A DNA stretch of 15,410 bases, from positions 1 to 15,410 of the forward strand of contig CAYFPZ010000057.1 in NCBI GenBank assembly GCA_964345105.1, given 5' to 3'. The notes under the pieces were generated by a model. The model had not been told where the DNA came from. It made no database searches and saw only the letters and a list, made by a program, of their open reading frames with translations. This DNA comes from DG-33 sp964345105. Lineage in GTDB: Archaea > Hadarchaeota > Hadarchaeia > Hadarchaeales > Hadarchaeaceae. The position numbers and the translations under genes are program-made. The stretch's first letter is position 1; each line of letters starts with the position of its first letter. Below, piece after piece: positions 1-7,580 of this stretch.

Positions 1-2
1 CG

Positions 3-317
3 CAGCAGGGAGAAATCCTCTGGCCGACCCACACTCTAGCGGATAATCTTGACGCTATCGACAAAACTAGGATAGAACAAGTCACGTTTTTCGGGATTGA
101 GCTCGTCCGCCGATTGGCTGGTTTAACAATAACTTATGAGTTACTTCTACTATCAGCCGCATTTGTGGTAATGAGCGCGGGGGCGGCGGTCCTCTCGATC
201 GCAACGGGTTCATTCATGCGGTACAAACGAGGTTGGAGCTGGTTCCGGGCTGCGTGTGTCTTCTCACTTCTCACCGCTGCGGTCGTGGTTGCTGCCTACC
301 TCTGGCTTCTGGCTTAG
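3..317 (+). CDS. C-terminal part of a membrane protein (5' end outside window)
   Basis: The reading frame is open from the left edge of the window, so this is the last ~104 residues of a longer protein; the TTG at 114 is probably not the real start. The first ~37 residues are soluble-looking and hydrophilic. They are followed by two hydrophobic helices, one from about 114 to 205 (LLLLSAAFVVMSAGAAVL core) and one from about 250 to 314 (FSLLTAAVVVAAYLWLL core). The two are joined by a short basic loop (RYKRGW). The protein ends almost directly after the second helix. I recognise no family. Its stop is 45 nt before the orc1/cdc6 start, on the same strand, so read-through transcription is possible. 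Confidence is good that it is coding and membrane-bound, nil for function. Confidence 0.6.
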   Translation, partial: QQGEILWPTHTLADNLDAIDKTRIEQVTFFGIELVRRLAGLTITYELLLLSAAFVVMSAGAAVLSIATGSFMRYKRGWSWFRAACVFSLLTAAVVVAAYLWLLA

Positions 318-362
318 GTAGTGCTTTAATGATAAGCAAGATAAATCTGAAAAGGGGCAGCG

Positions 363-1559
363 GTGTTTGGTGAAATCTTTGAGGAGGAGCTTGGCCGTGA
401 GTCGGTTTTTCGCGATGCGAGCAAGCTCTTACCCGACTACGTGCCCTCCGTCCTAGTGCACCGCGATGATGAGTTCCGCTATCTTACACGAGTTTTCAAG
501 CCAGTCATCGAAGACCGAGCGAGCCAACGCGTGCTAATCACGGGAAGTGTGGGCGTGGGGAAGACCGCGCTTGCTCGGAGGTTTGGTGAGGAGCTCAAGC
601 CCGCAGCCAAGGGACGAGGACTAAACCTAAGCTATCTTCACGTCAACTGCCGTAAGGACAGAACACCTTACGCGGTGCTGACGAAGCTCGTTCAGCACTA
701 CAACCCCCGTTGGCCCGCCCGCGGGTTGGGTCCAGAGAAGCTCCTCGACATGGTAGTAGATTACCTTAACAAACACGACGCCTACCTCACACTAACCTTA
801 GACGAGTTAGATTTCTTTGCCCAGCTCAACGGGCCCGACCTACTTTATTCACTCACCCGTGCGGCCGAGGAGTCGGGGACGCCCAACCGCATAAGCATCG
901 TGGCAATCTCGCGCGACAAAAATTTCCTGCGCTCGCTCGACACTGCAACCCAAAGCACCTTCATGCATAACGTGCTGGCGCTTGATCGCTACACGGCCCC
1001 CCAGCTTGTGGATATTCTCAATAATAGGATACGCGAGGCGTTCAAGGTGGGCACAGTCAACGAGGATACAGTGGCGCTCATCGCCGACATAGCCGCGCGG
1101 TGGGGCGACGCTCGACTCGCGCTCGAACTCCTCTGGCGTGCCGGGATGACTGCGGATGGGGAGGACGCTGGTGAGGTGATGCCCGAGCATGCGCGCCGAG
1201 CTAAGGCTGAGGTTTACCCTGAAGTCAAGCGGGAGGTGATTCGTGATCTTCAACTTCATGAGAAACTATTTCTGCTAGCTGTAGCGCGGAAGTTAAAGAT
1301 TTCGAAGCGGGCCTACGCGCTGACGGGTGAGGCTGAAAAAAGTTATCGCGTCGTCTGTGAGGAGTACGACGAGGAGCCCCGAAAGCACACCCAGATTTGG
1401 GAGTACCTCAATCGGATGGAAGGTTTGGGCTTAGTAGATCTTCAACCTTCGGGCGAGAGGCATCGTGGGAAGAGCCAGCGGATAAGCGTTCCCGACATCC
1501 CGGTGGTGACGCTTGAGCGAGAACTCGAACGGTTGCTGAAAACAAGCAGTAAAAGGTAA
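363..1559 (+). CDS. cdc6: Orc1/Cdc6 replication initiator ATPase
   Basis: Archaeal Orc1/Cdc6 proteins bind origin repeats, hydrolyse ATP and load the MCM helicase. The 398 residues have the family order. An N-terminal segment (LLPDYVPSVLVHRDDE, 22-37) matches the usual entry into the AAA+ domain. Walker A is GSVGVGKT (61-68), Walker B is LTLDELD (144-150), a sensor-1-like strand is IVAISRD (179-185), and a sensor-2-like GDARLAL with its arginine lies at 248-254. The region from ~295 to 390 fits a winged-helix DNA-binding domain. Length is typical. The start is GTG, preceded by a GGGG purine tract 5 nt upstream. The Walker A loop reads V-G-V rather than the commoner T-G-T, a conservative difference. 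I saw no obvious origin-recognition boxes in the short flanks, so the cognate origin may be elsewhere. Confidence 0.9.
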   Translation: MFGEIFEEELGRESVFRDASKLLPDYVPSVLVHRDDEFRYLTRVFKPVIEDRASQRVLITGSVGVGKTALARRFGEELKPAAKGRGLNLSYLHVNCRKDRTPYAVLTKLVQHYNPRWPARGLGPEKLLDMVVDYLNKHDAYLTLTLDELDFFAQLNGPDLLYSLTRAAEESGTPNRISIVAISRDKNFLRSLDTATQSTFMHNVLALDRYTAPQLVDILNNRIREAFKVGTVNEDTVALIADIAARWGDARLALELLWRAGMTADGEDAGEVMPEHARRAKAEVYPEVKREVIRDLQLHEKLFLLAVARKLKISKRAYALTGEAEKSYRVVCEEYDEEPRKHTQIWEYLNRMEGLGLVDLQPSGERHRGKSQRISVPDIPVVTLERELERLLKTSSKR

Positions 1560-1583
1560 ATGCGGGGGAACTTCAATTTCTTT

Positions 1584-1709
1584 GGGGTCGTGGGGTAGCC
1601 TGGTCTATCCTTCTGGCTTAAGGTTATCAAACAAGTGGCCTGCCAATCGGGGCTTAGACCATAGGCGGAAGAGCCAGGGACTCGAGTTCAAATCTCGACG
1701 ACCCCACCA
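1584..1709 (+). tRNA. Intron-containing tRNA, isotype unresolved, CCA encoded
   Basis: The acceptor stem GGGGTCG (1584-1590) pairs perfectly with CGACCCC (1699-1705), followed by A73 and an encoded CCA (1707-1709). The T arm is TCGAG / TTCAAAT / CTCGA (1682-1698). The D arm carries AGCCTGGTCTA (1597-1607). The anticodon stem CTGGC (1613-1617) pairs with GCCAG (1673-1677), but 55 nt lie between its strands instead of 7, implying an intron of ~48 nt. Testing all single-intron registers, the only archaeally plausible loop is TTGAAGA: anticodon GAA (Phe) with G37, intron at 33/34 (1620-1667). However, the D arm looks more like archaeal tRNA-Pro, and I could not draw a canonical bulge-helix-bulge at that site. 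Isotype is therefore left open. A TATA-like GGTAAATG overlaps the cdc6 stop ~26 nt upstream. Confidence 0.88.
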
Positions 1710-2965
1710 CTACTTTTTTTGAGTTTCTTTGAGGTTCTTCTGCGCTTCTTCGAGGAAGACGACTTCAGACGGATCAGCCACCATAGCGCGAGCACGAGCA
1801 AGGCAGTGATAAACAGGTAAATTACGCCCTTCCAGATTTCACCCCCAGGTACCGGGCCCCAGCTTCCGAAACAGTAGAGTTTGCCCTCGCTCGTCCCAAT
1901 GAAAACCTTTCCATAGGCGACGGCTGGTGAAGCCCTCCCTACTTTTCCTATGTGGTGTCTCCAGATCAAGGTTCCATCAAGCGCGTTGAGCGAGTAGAGG
2001 TAGCCGTTCTGTGAGGTGATGAAAACTTTGTTATCCGCGACCGCTGGAGAGGACTGCACACGGTCACCAGCAGGGTAGTTCCAAATTACGCGATTTTCTA
2101 CGTTATTGCGGGCGTCGAGGGCGTAGACGTAGCCATCGCTCGACCCGAAGTAAACCACATTGGCAGCGACGGCGGGCGAGAACTCAATCTGGTCGCTCGC
2201 CTCAAACTCCCACCGGTCCTCACCGGTCGCCACGTCCAGCACGTAGAGATGCCAGTCGTTTGAGCCAATGTAAACACATCCCCCAGCGATTGCTGGTGGT
2301 GAGATTATCGGGTAGTTTTCGAGCATCCCTAGTCCCACCACTTGGCGTTTCCAGACCTCGGCCCCATCGCTCGTGCGTAGTGCGTATATAAACCCATCCC
2401 ACGTGCTGATGAAGACCATATCGTTGGCAACTGCTGGTGAGGAGTTGATTTTACTCCCGAGGTTATTTCCCCACAGAAGCTGCCCGCTTGTGGCATTAAT
2501 GGCGTAAGCATAGTTATCAGCGGAAGTCACGTAGACGACGTCATCGATGACTGCGGGTGCCGAGTATATCGCACCGTCCGTCGGGTAACTCCATAGATTT
2601 TCACCAGTGGCCGCATCGAGACAATAAAATATGCCGAGAGAGCCTGCGTATATACGCCCATCTGCAAAGGTAGGCGATGCTACTTCAACCTCAGCTTTAA
2701 AGTTCCATACCTCCTTTCCGTTAATCACGTTAATCGCGCGAATGTACCCATCTTCAGACCCAATGAAAACTTTATCATCTGCAACCGTTGGTGAGGAAAA
2801 GCTTCCAGTACTGTTGAAAGTCCATGCTATTTGGTTGGTTTCTGGAGCCGAAGAAATCGAGTGGCCGGTGCGCTGGGCATCATGTCCTAAGGTGGGCCAT
2901 TCCTGGGCAAGAGCGCCAGAGGCAGTTAAGCATAATAGGAGCGCAAAGGCGGCGATGGCTTTCAT
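1688..2965 (-). CDS. Exported PQQ-like beta-propeller protein with C-terminal membrane anchor
   Basis: A 425-residue secreted repeat protein. Residues 1-20 are a signal peptide ending ALA-Q. Next come eight repeats of ~40 residues with the pattern SSPAVADDKVFIGS..GYIYALDA..G..LW, typical of PQQ-binding-like/BamB-type WD-like propellers. The eight blade starts are SSPTVADD, ASPTFADG, SAPAVIDD, SSPAVAND, SPPAIAGG, FSPAVAAN, SSPAVADN and ASPAVAYG. A hydrophobic helix (~380-400) and a strongly basic tail (KKRRRTSKKLKK) follow, so the propeller should sit outside and the tail inside. Whether it binds PQQ is unknown; in many archaea such proteins are structural or binding proteins. The ATG has AGGAG about 5 nt upstream and a TATA-like ATATTTAA near 2994-3001. 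The last residues (GVVEI, stop 1688-1690) are encoded by the antisense of the tRNA T and acceptor stems. Confidence 0.85.
   Translation of the reverse strand: MKAIAAFALLLCLTASGALAQEWPTLGHDAQRTGHSISSAPETNQIAWTFNSTGSFSSPTVADDKVFIGSEDGYIRAINVINGKEVWNFKAEVEVASPTFADGRIYAGSLGIFYCLDAATGENLWSYPTDGAIYSAPAVIDDVVYVTSADNYAYAINATSGQLLWGNNLGSKINSSPAVANDMVFISTWDGFIYALRTSDGAEVWKRQVVGLGMLENYPIISPPAIAGGCVYIGSNDWHLYVLDVATGEDRWEFEASDQIEFSPAVAANVVYFGSSDGYVYALDARNNVENRVIWNYPAGDRVQSSPAVADNKVFITSQNGYLYSLNALDGTLIWRHHIGKVGRASPAVAYGKVFIGTSEGKLYCFGSWGPVPGGEIWKGVIYLFITALLVLALWWLIRLKSSSSKKRRRTSKKLKKSSGGVVEI
1714..1720 (+). terminator. Oligo-T terminator of the tRNA
   Basis: A run of seven T follows the encoded CCA by 4 nt. 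Oligo-T on the coding strand is the usual intrinsic termination signal in archaea. It lies inside the terminal part of the convergent propeller gene. Confidence 0.6.
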
Positions 2966-3046
2966 GGAACTCCTAACAACCTAAGGTCGCTGGTTAAATA
3001 TGGATGAGGGGTGTAATGAATTGTTGTTGAAACTTAATTGATTAAT

Positions 3047-4402
3047 TTAATCCTTGGTCTTGGTGATTATTCCCCTAGCTGCAAGCAAACCAGTCGCGGC
3101 AGCGTTGACAATGCCCCGTGAGAGTCCAGCCCCATCACCAGCGACAAAGAGGTTGGGAACGTTTGTTTCCATATTTTCGTTGACAGTAATCCGCATAGCA
3201 TAAAACTTCACTTCTGGAGCGTAAAGCAACGTCGAATCTGAAGCTACTCCAGGGACGACTTTGTCCAAGCGATCGAGTCCTTCGGTCAAGTCCCCCACAA
3301 TTCGCCCCGGCAAAGCCATCGAGATATCGCCGGGAGTCACGCTTTGGAGAGTTGGTACCACATGCCCTCTTTTAATTCGCTCCAAAGTCGACCGCCTCCC
3401 CGAGCGCAAATCACCCAAGCGTTGGAGCAACGGACGTCCACCACCTATAGTTGTCGCGAGGTAAGCGATCGACTGTCCATAGGCTGTGGTATCGGTGACC
3501 GGCTGCGTGAGCTCGATGTGTACGAGAAGTGCGAAGTTGGTGTTTTGCGATTTCTTCGCGCGAAGGGATTGCCCATTTACGCCAACATGGTCGTCGTAGC
3601 GCTCCTCCATGACCCAACCCCTTGAGTTAGTGCAGAATGTGCGGACGAAATCATCGAAAGTTTTTGTGCGGATGTGAAATTTCGGGTCGCGGTTCACCTT
3701 GACGACAGGCTCATAGACAACCGCCGGCACCTCCACACGTACCCCGACATCAATGGGACCGTGGGTAAGCTTTACCCCTAGATTCCGTGCCTGTTCTGCA
3801 AACCAATCAGCCCCCGCCCGCCCCGGGGCAGCGAGAATGTACTTCGCGTGAATTCGCTTCCCCTTGATGACGATCTCACCTTTTCCGATTTGCTCGACTT
3901 TTGAGTTGAGCATGAACTTTACGCCCTGCTTTTCAAGTGTGTCCCTGAAAGAGTTGGTGATATCAGGTAGGTACTCACTGCCTATGTGGCGCTGGAGGAT
4001 TGGGATGAATCGAACGCCAGCTGCAGCTGCACGCCTCGTGAGCTCTTCTACTTCCTTAGAACTCGTGCCGTATACTTTCTTAGGGGCACCATGCTTGACA
4101 AAGAGGTCATCCACTTCCTTGACGAGTTTTTCGGCTTTCGGGACACTTTTCGTGAGCTTGCTGAGATCCCCACCTATATCGTGGCGAAGGTTGAGGATAC
4201 CGCTCGACATGCCTCCTGCACCGCCTAGGCCGCACATAATGTGGCATGGCATGCAACTTATGCACGTTCCAGTTTCAACAGCAGGGCAAATGCGCTTCCC
4301 GATTTCCCACCCCCAATCAACGACAGTCACGGAAAGTTTCGAATTTTTTGATAACTCGTACGCTGCGAAAAGCCCCGCAGGACCTGCCCCGATAATGAGC
4401 AC
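3047..4402 (-). CDS. FAD-dependent oxidoreductase, COG2509 type
   Basis: A flavoprotein of 451 residues. The N-terminal dinucleotide-binding motif is LIIGAGPAGLFAAYEL (2-17), followed by an acidic residue in VVDW (~29). The C-terminal FAD-contact segment is NLFVAGDGAGLSRGIVNAAATG (~419-440). This matches the uncharacterised FAD-dependent dehydrogenases of COG2509, whose substrate is unknown. A cysteine cluster, C39-x7-C47-x2-C50-x2-C53-x3-C57, sits just after the first FAD segment and could ligate an Fe-S centre or zinc. The assigned start is GTG directly before LIIGAG. No ATG, GTG or TTG lies in frame just upstream, though the in-frame upstream codons (..STVD) would give the family-typical DVLIIGAG. 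A start at ATT near 4426-4428 is therefore conceivable. A TATA-like TTTTTATATT lies at ~4445-4454. Single gene, no obvious operon partner. Confidence 0.85.
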   Translation of the reverse strand: MLIIGAGPAGLFAAYELSKNSKLSVTVVDWGWEIGKRICPAVETGTCISCMPCHIMCGLGGAGGMSSGILNLRHDIGGDLSKLTKSVPKAEKLVKEVDDLFVKHGAPKKVYGTSSKEVEELTRRAAAAGVRFIPILQRHIGSEYLPDITNSFRDTLEKQGVKFMLNSKVEQIGKGEIVIKGKRIHAKYILAAPGRAGADWFAEQARNLGVKLTHGPIDVGVRVEVPAVVYEPVVKVNRDPKFHIRTKTFDDFVRTFCTNSRGWVMEERYDDHVGVNGQSLRAKKSQNTNFALLVHIELTQPVTDTTAYGQSIAYLATTIGGGRPLLQRLGDLRSGRRSTLERIKRGHVVPTLQSVTPGDISMALPGRIVGDLTEGLDRLDKVVPGVASDSTLLYAPEVKFYAMRITVNENMETNVPNLFVAGDGAGLSRGIVNAAATGLLAARGIITKTKD

Positions 4403-4470
4403 ATCTACCGTGGAATTCCCCCGAAGCTTAATGTCGCACCAATATAAAAACTTTTAGAGATGACACATTT

Positions 4471-5256
4471 TCACTTTCTCAAATCACGCACTTCGCCCAA
4501 AAAAGTGCCGTCCAACAAGTAAGCCTCAGCTTTTTCAAGTTTTACGGCACCGGCTTTGAACATCGGCCCAATCAATTCTTTGGGTATCCTTCGATTAACT
4601 GCGGCACCTCCCACAAGTTCGTTGAACGCAGGCATAACGAGTAGCTCTGGTAATTCGCCTTTGATCTGCCCTTTAACCTTTTTCGGAAACTTCGATGCAT
4701 CTAGTTTAGCCCGGAGCCAAATAGGCTCGATCGTTCGCCCCCCGATTTCGTCACGGAACTCGACCGCAGGGTGGTTATGCGCTGCCACGAGCAGTTTTGT
4801 GTTGAGCAACTCGGGCGAAGGCCAAGTGTGGCCGTGCATCAACCCTATACGGCGGCGTTTACCGAGTACGATACCTTTGGCACCATGAATTATGACGTCT
4901 TTAGGTATCATGCCATCTAGCCCGCCGTCGTGGTTCCCGCGGATGACCTCGACGTAAACTAGCTTCTTTAGTTCCTCGAAAAATCCGGGGAGTTCGCGCC
5001 ATTCCTGCCAGCTAGCAATGGGAACGTTGTGTTTCACGTCCCCAAGGAAAATCAAGCGGTCGGGCTTTCGCCGCTCGATGAGTTTCAAGAGTCTCTCTTT
5101 GACCTTAGGAATCTGACTGGGCAGCGAAATACCCTTGCTCGCGAGCTCTCCTTCTAGGCCTAGGTGAAGGTCGGCAACTACTAGCGTGCGCTCGCGCCCG
5201 ATGCTCACGACTAACGCTGAAGTCCCATAAATCGGCACAGCGGTCATTACAATCAC
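4471..5256 (-). CDS. ICC-like metallophosphoesterase (COG1407 type)
   Basis: A 261-residue calcineurin-like phosphoesterase. The dinuclear-metal motifs appear in order: D29-L-H31 (ADLHLG), G-D73 (FLGDVKH), G-N108-H109-D110 (RGNHD), H141-x-H143 (MHGHTWPS), and H160-N-H162 (AAHNHP). The LHLG start, the HGHTWPS motif and the C-terminal LVMPAFNELVGG segment are characteristic of the COG1407 family, which in bacteria often neighbours Lhr helicases and is suspected of a nucleic-acid role. No helicase is adjacent here. The substrate is unknown. The GTG at 5256 and the ATG at 5247 are both possible starts. No Shine-Dalgarno is evident, but a TATA-like CTTTATCT about 25 nt upstream suggests a leaderless transcript beginning near 5255. 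Confidence 0.88.
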   Translation of the reverse strand: MIVMTAVPIYGTSALVVSIGRERTLVVADLHLGLEGELASKGISLPSQIPKVKERLLKLIERRKPDRLIFLGDVKHNVPIASWQEWRELPGFFEELKKLVYVEVIRGNHDGGLDGMIPKDVIIHGAKGIVLGKRRRIGLMHGHTWPSPELLNTKLLVAAHNHPAVEFRDEIGGRTIEPIWLRAKLDASKFPKKVKGQIKGELPELLVMPAFNELVGGAAVNRRIPKELIGPMFKAGAVKLEKAEAYLLDGTFLGEVRDLRK

Positions 5257-5356
5257 AAATGGGTTTAGACGGGATTAGATAAAGTTTAAGAGGTTAGGTT
5301 CTCGAGCCGGGGTTATCTCCGTGTTCAATTTGGCTTTAATAGCGCCAAGTGCCTCA

Positions 5357-5533
5357 TCAGAGATATCCTAAGAGAACCAGCAGCCCGTAAATGAATATTC
5401 CAGCTCCAGCCAACCTTATCAGCCACTTCGCCATGCCTGCGAAAATAAACAGAATAAAGCCAAGAATGACGAGGATAACTGGTTCCAATTGGTGCAAGAA
5501 GTTTAGTATATCTCCAACTATGCCCTCCAACAT
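5357..5533 (-). CDS. Small two-helix membrane protein (58 aa)
   Basis: The frame can extend to 5635, but I place the start at the ATG at 5531-5533. There AAGGGGTGA lies about 4 nt upstream, and a TATA-like CTTTAAAG (~5553-5560) is the right distance above. The residues in the upstream extension are hydrophilic and not family-like. The 58-residue product begins MLEGIVGDILNFLHQLEPV. It has two hydrophobic segments (VILVILGFILFIFAGMA and AGAGIFIYGLLVLLGYL) separated by a short basic linker (KWLIR), so it is probably a helical hairpin in the membrane. I do not recognise a family. It sits alone between the phosphoesterase and pelota genes. Confidence 0.6.
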   Translation of the reverse strand: MLEGIVGDILNFLHQLEPVILVILGFILFIFAGMAKWLIRLAGAGIFIYGLLVLLGYL

Positions 5534-5657
5534 ACGTTCACCCCTTCGAGTTTTCTTTAAAGCTGCATGCGTAAATAGATGTTTGTTCGATTCACTTTGT
5601 ATTTCAAGAAGCTGGGATTTATTGTTCATTGACATTCGAGCTACTTAATTTTTAAGA

Positions 5658-6737
5658 TTACACTTTAAACCTCAGCAATGCAGCGATGCCTCCAAGTGCC
5701 CGTAACTGTTTACCCGCATCGTGCTCGGTGCTGACAATGATTACTTGCCCTCGCGTCCTTCGTACCTGCTCCAGCACTCCCTCGACGCCAGCTCGATTCC
5801 GTCGAAGCATCTCATCCGCGACCAGCAGGTTCTCGACAGCGCCGAGCGATGCAGCTCGCTTGACATCTACCTCACCATAGGTGGCGGGCCCCCCTTTCGC
5901 GATTTCCATCATCAACCGCTCGACCAGCGATGTCTCAAATGAAACACGGTTCTCGCGTGATACCCGCTCGACCAGCCCGCGACGCACAATCTCGTAGAGT
6001 CCGGCTCTGCCCCCCGAACTGACGTTATCATGTCTTACTTTCGAGATTAGTTCTGGATATTTCTCACGCAGAAACTTTACGAATGCATCCTTGGTGAATC
6101 CCGGACCAGCAACTATGGCAGCTCGAACGCTCTCTCGCGAGATGATGTCGTTCATCGCCGCAGCAAGCTTATGGAAGAATTTTCGTTCGTCCGCTTCCCG
6201 CTCGACCGCGTATCGCTTGCCCGCTCTCGCTCGAGAAATCATGCCCATCTCATCGAGCCCATACTGTCGAACTAACGCGAGCTCTGCTGAAACATCGTCG
6301 AGTGCTACGAGTAGGACACGTGGACGGCGACTAGCTCGAACGGCCTCTTTAATGCGATCGAGGTGGTCTGGTCGCCAAGTTTTTGTAATGGCAAGTGCAG
6401 ATCCAAGCTCCAAGCTGAAGGAGTGATGTTTTCCGATATTGGGCCCCCTCAGGATTGTGCCCAGCAGGCGGAGACGGTTTACATGTTTGTGAAACTCGAC
6501 ACCTTCGACGCGAATAGATAACGTTACGCGCCGCTTCTTGAGCCGTTCCGGCCTGAGCTTGTCTTCAACCTCCTGCTCCCGGCGCCAAGTTTGAGCAGTC
6601 GCGATGTCGTTGGGTTCGACTAGTTGCTGGAGGTGCCAGAGATCGTCAAGCGTCTCAACTACGAGCTTGATTTTTCCATGCTTCAAATCTTTGTGGACCA
6701 CCCGCATTTGCGAACCCCAAATATCTTGGTAAGACAT
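5658..6737 (-). CDS. pelA: Pelota homologue, mRNA surveillance / ribosome rescue factor
   Basis: Archaeal Pelota enters the empty A site of stalled ribosomes with aEF1A or ABCE1 and splits them. The 359 residues fit the eRF1-like three-domain layout. The N-terminal Sm-like domain starts MRVVHKDLKHGKIKLVVETLDDLWHL, with the family D-D-L-W motif and later IATAQTWRR. The central domain contains the VALDDVSAELALVRQYG region and AIVAGPGFTKDAFVKFL. The C-terminal domain ends with VIIVSTEHDAGKQLRALGGIAALLRF, the usual Pelota finish. It lacks the GGQ motif, as expected for Pelota rather than aRF1. The start at 6737 is 3 nt after the stop of the upstream ATPase gene and has AGGTAA in front. The internal ATG at 6707, giving MRVVHKD, matches the usual N terminus better and is an equally good start. 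Confidence 0.93.
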   Translation of the reverse strand: MSYQDIWGSQMRVVHKDLKHGKIKLVVETLDDLWHLQQLVEPNDIATAQTWRREQEVEDKLRPERLKKRRVTLSIRVEGVEFHKHVNRLRLLGTILRGPNIGKHHSFSLELGSALAITKTWRPDHLDRIKEAVRASRRPRVLLVALDDVSAELALVRQYGLDEMGMISRARAGKRYAVEREADERKFFHKLAAAMNDIISRESVRAAIVAGPGFTKDAFVKFLREKYPELISKVRHDNVSSGGRAGLYEIVRRGLVERVSRENRVSFETSLVERLMMEIAKGGPATYGEVDVKRAASLGAVENLLVADEMLRRNRAGVEGVLEQVRRTRGQVIIVSTEHDAGKQLRALGGIAALLRFKV

Positions 6738-6740
6738 GCG

Positions 6741-7448
6741 TTACCTGCCGCGGAATTCCCGGAAGGAGCGGCTTATGCTGTCGTTCCAGAAATAAGGCAA
6801 TCTGTAACGCACGAGCCCTTCAAACTCATCGGAGTATACATAGAAATGGCTGACGCAGTCATCTATCTTTTTAAACGTTTTGTCGGCGGCGGAGAATATG
6901 TCCTGCAAAGCCTTTCGCTCAAACCTTGCCTGAAGCAGTGATGGTTCCTTAAGCAGAAGTACATCTGCCAAGCGAAGCACGTTGATCTCGATCAGGGCCG
7001 AGCTTTGAGTTATGAGCACCATTGACAGGTTCTTATGGCGTGCAATCGCCATGAGCTTGGTAATCATTTTGTTAATTGAAGTCATCGCTTCGCGCGAGAA
7101 AAATAAAATCGCGGCTTCGTCGATGAGTACAACAGAATCATTTGGAATGTCCTCGATGCGGCTCGTCTTGTGGATCCATCGCGGCAACTTCGCGGCACCA
7201 TATCCAATTCCGTAACACTTCCGCCGAGCAAAGTGGTTAAACCAAGTTAGGAACTGCATTCCGAGCGCAGTTTTTCCACCCCCGCGTTTTCCAACTATGA
7301 GCATGATTAAGCCGTATTTATGAAGCGCTCGTTCGAAATTTGTGTAAGACCCCTTCCGCTCTTCAACGACTTCAAATGGCTCAAATTTTGGCGGGGGTTT
7401 CGGCGGCCCTACCCCCATAGCATCTCGGATTCGATCGAACAACCCCAT
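6741..7448 (-). CDS. HerA/FtsK/Zot-like P-loop ATPase
   Basis: A 235-residue ATPase. Walker A is GKRGGGKTA (53-61), Walker B is VVLIDEA (106-112), and a strand ends in Q148 (VLITQSS), as in the HerA/FtsK/Zot/packaging-ATPase group. It has a proline-rich N-terminal tail (PPKPPPKFEPF) and a ~75-residue C-terminal extension with no motif I know. The relatives are DNA-pumping or viral packaging/morphogenesis ATPases, but a short stand-alone protein like this could also be a chromosomal GTPase-independent regulator; function is unassigned. The ATG has GAGGTG about 8 nt upstream. It is the first gene of a two-gene unit with pelota (3 nt apart), so co-expression is likely. A TATA-like TAATATT is at ~7484-7493. 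Confidence 0.75.
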   Translation of the reverse strand: MGLFDRIRDAMGVGPPKPPPKFEPFEVVEERKGSYTNFERALHKYGLIMLIVGKRGGGKTALGMQFLTWFNHFARRKCYGIGYGAAKLPRWIHKTSRIEDIPNDSVVLIDEAAILFFSREAMTSINKMITKLMAIARHKNLSMVLITQSSALIEINVLRLADVLLLKEPSLLQARFERKALQDIFSAADKTFKKIDDCVSHFYVYSDEFEGLVRYRLPYFWNDSISRSFREFRGR

Positions 7449-7580
7449 TTTTCACACACCTCAAGCTTCACTCAAGCCGTCGAATATTATTCTAGTTTCT
7501 GTTCACAAGCCTTTGGCGTTACCATTCTATATCCAAATGATTTTATCCGTGGTTGCTTAAAACATAACTGAGGTGCCCCT

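Noticed and set aside
318..362. Possible replication origin next to orc1/cdc6
   Set aside because: Only 45 nt upstream and about 24 nt before the tRNA downstream. No origin-recognition-box-like repeats seen.
849..1259. A 136-codon frame antisense to orc1/cdc6
   Set aside because: A shadow of a clearly coding gene, with no start signal and unrelated composition.
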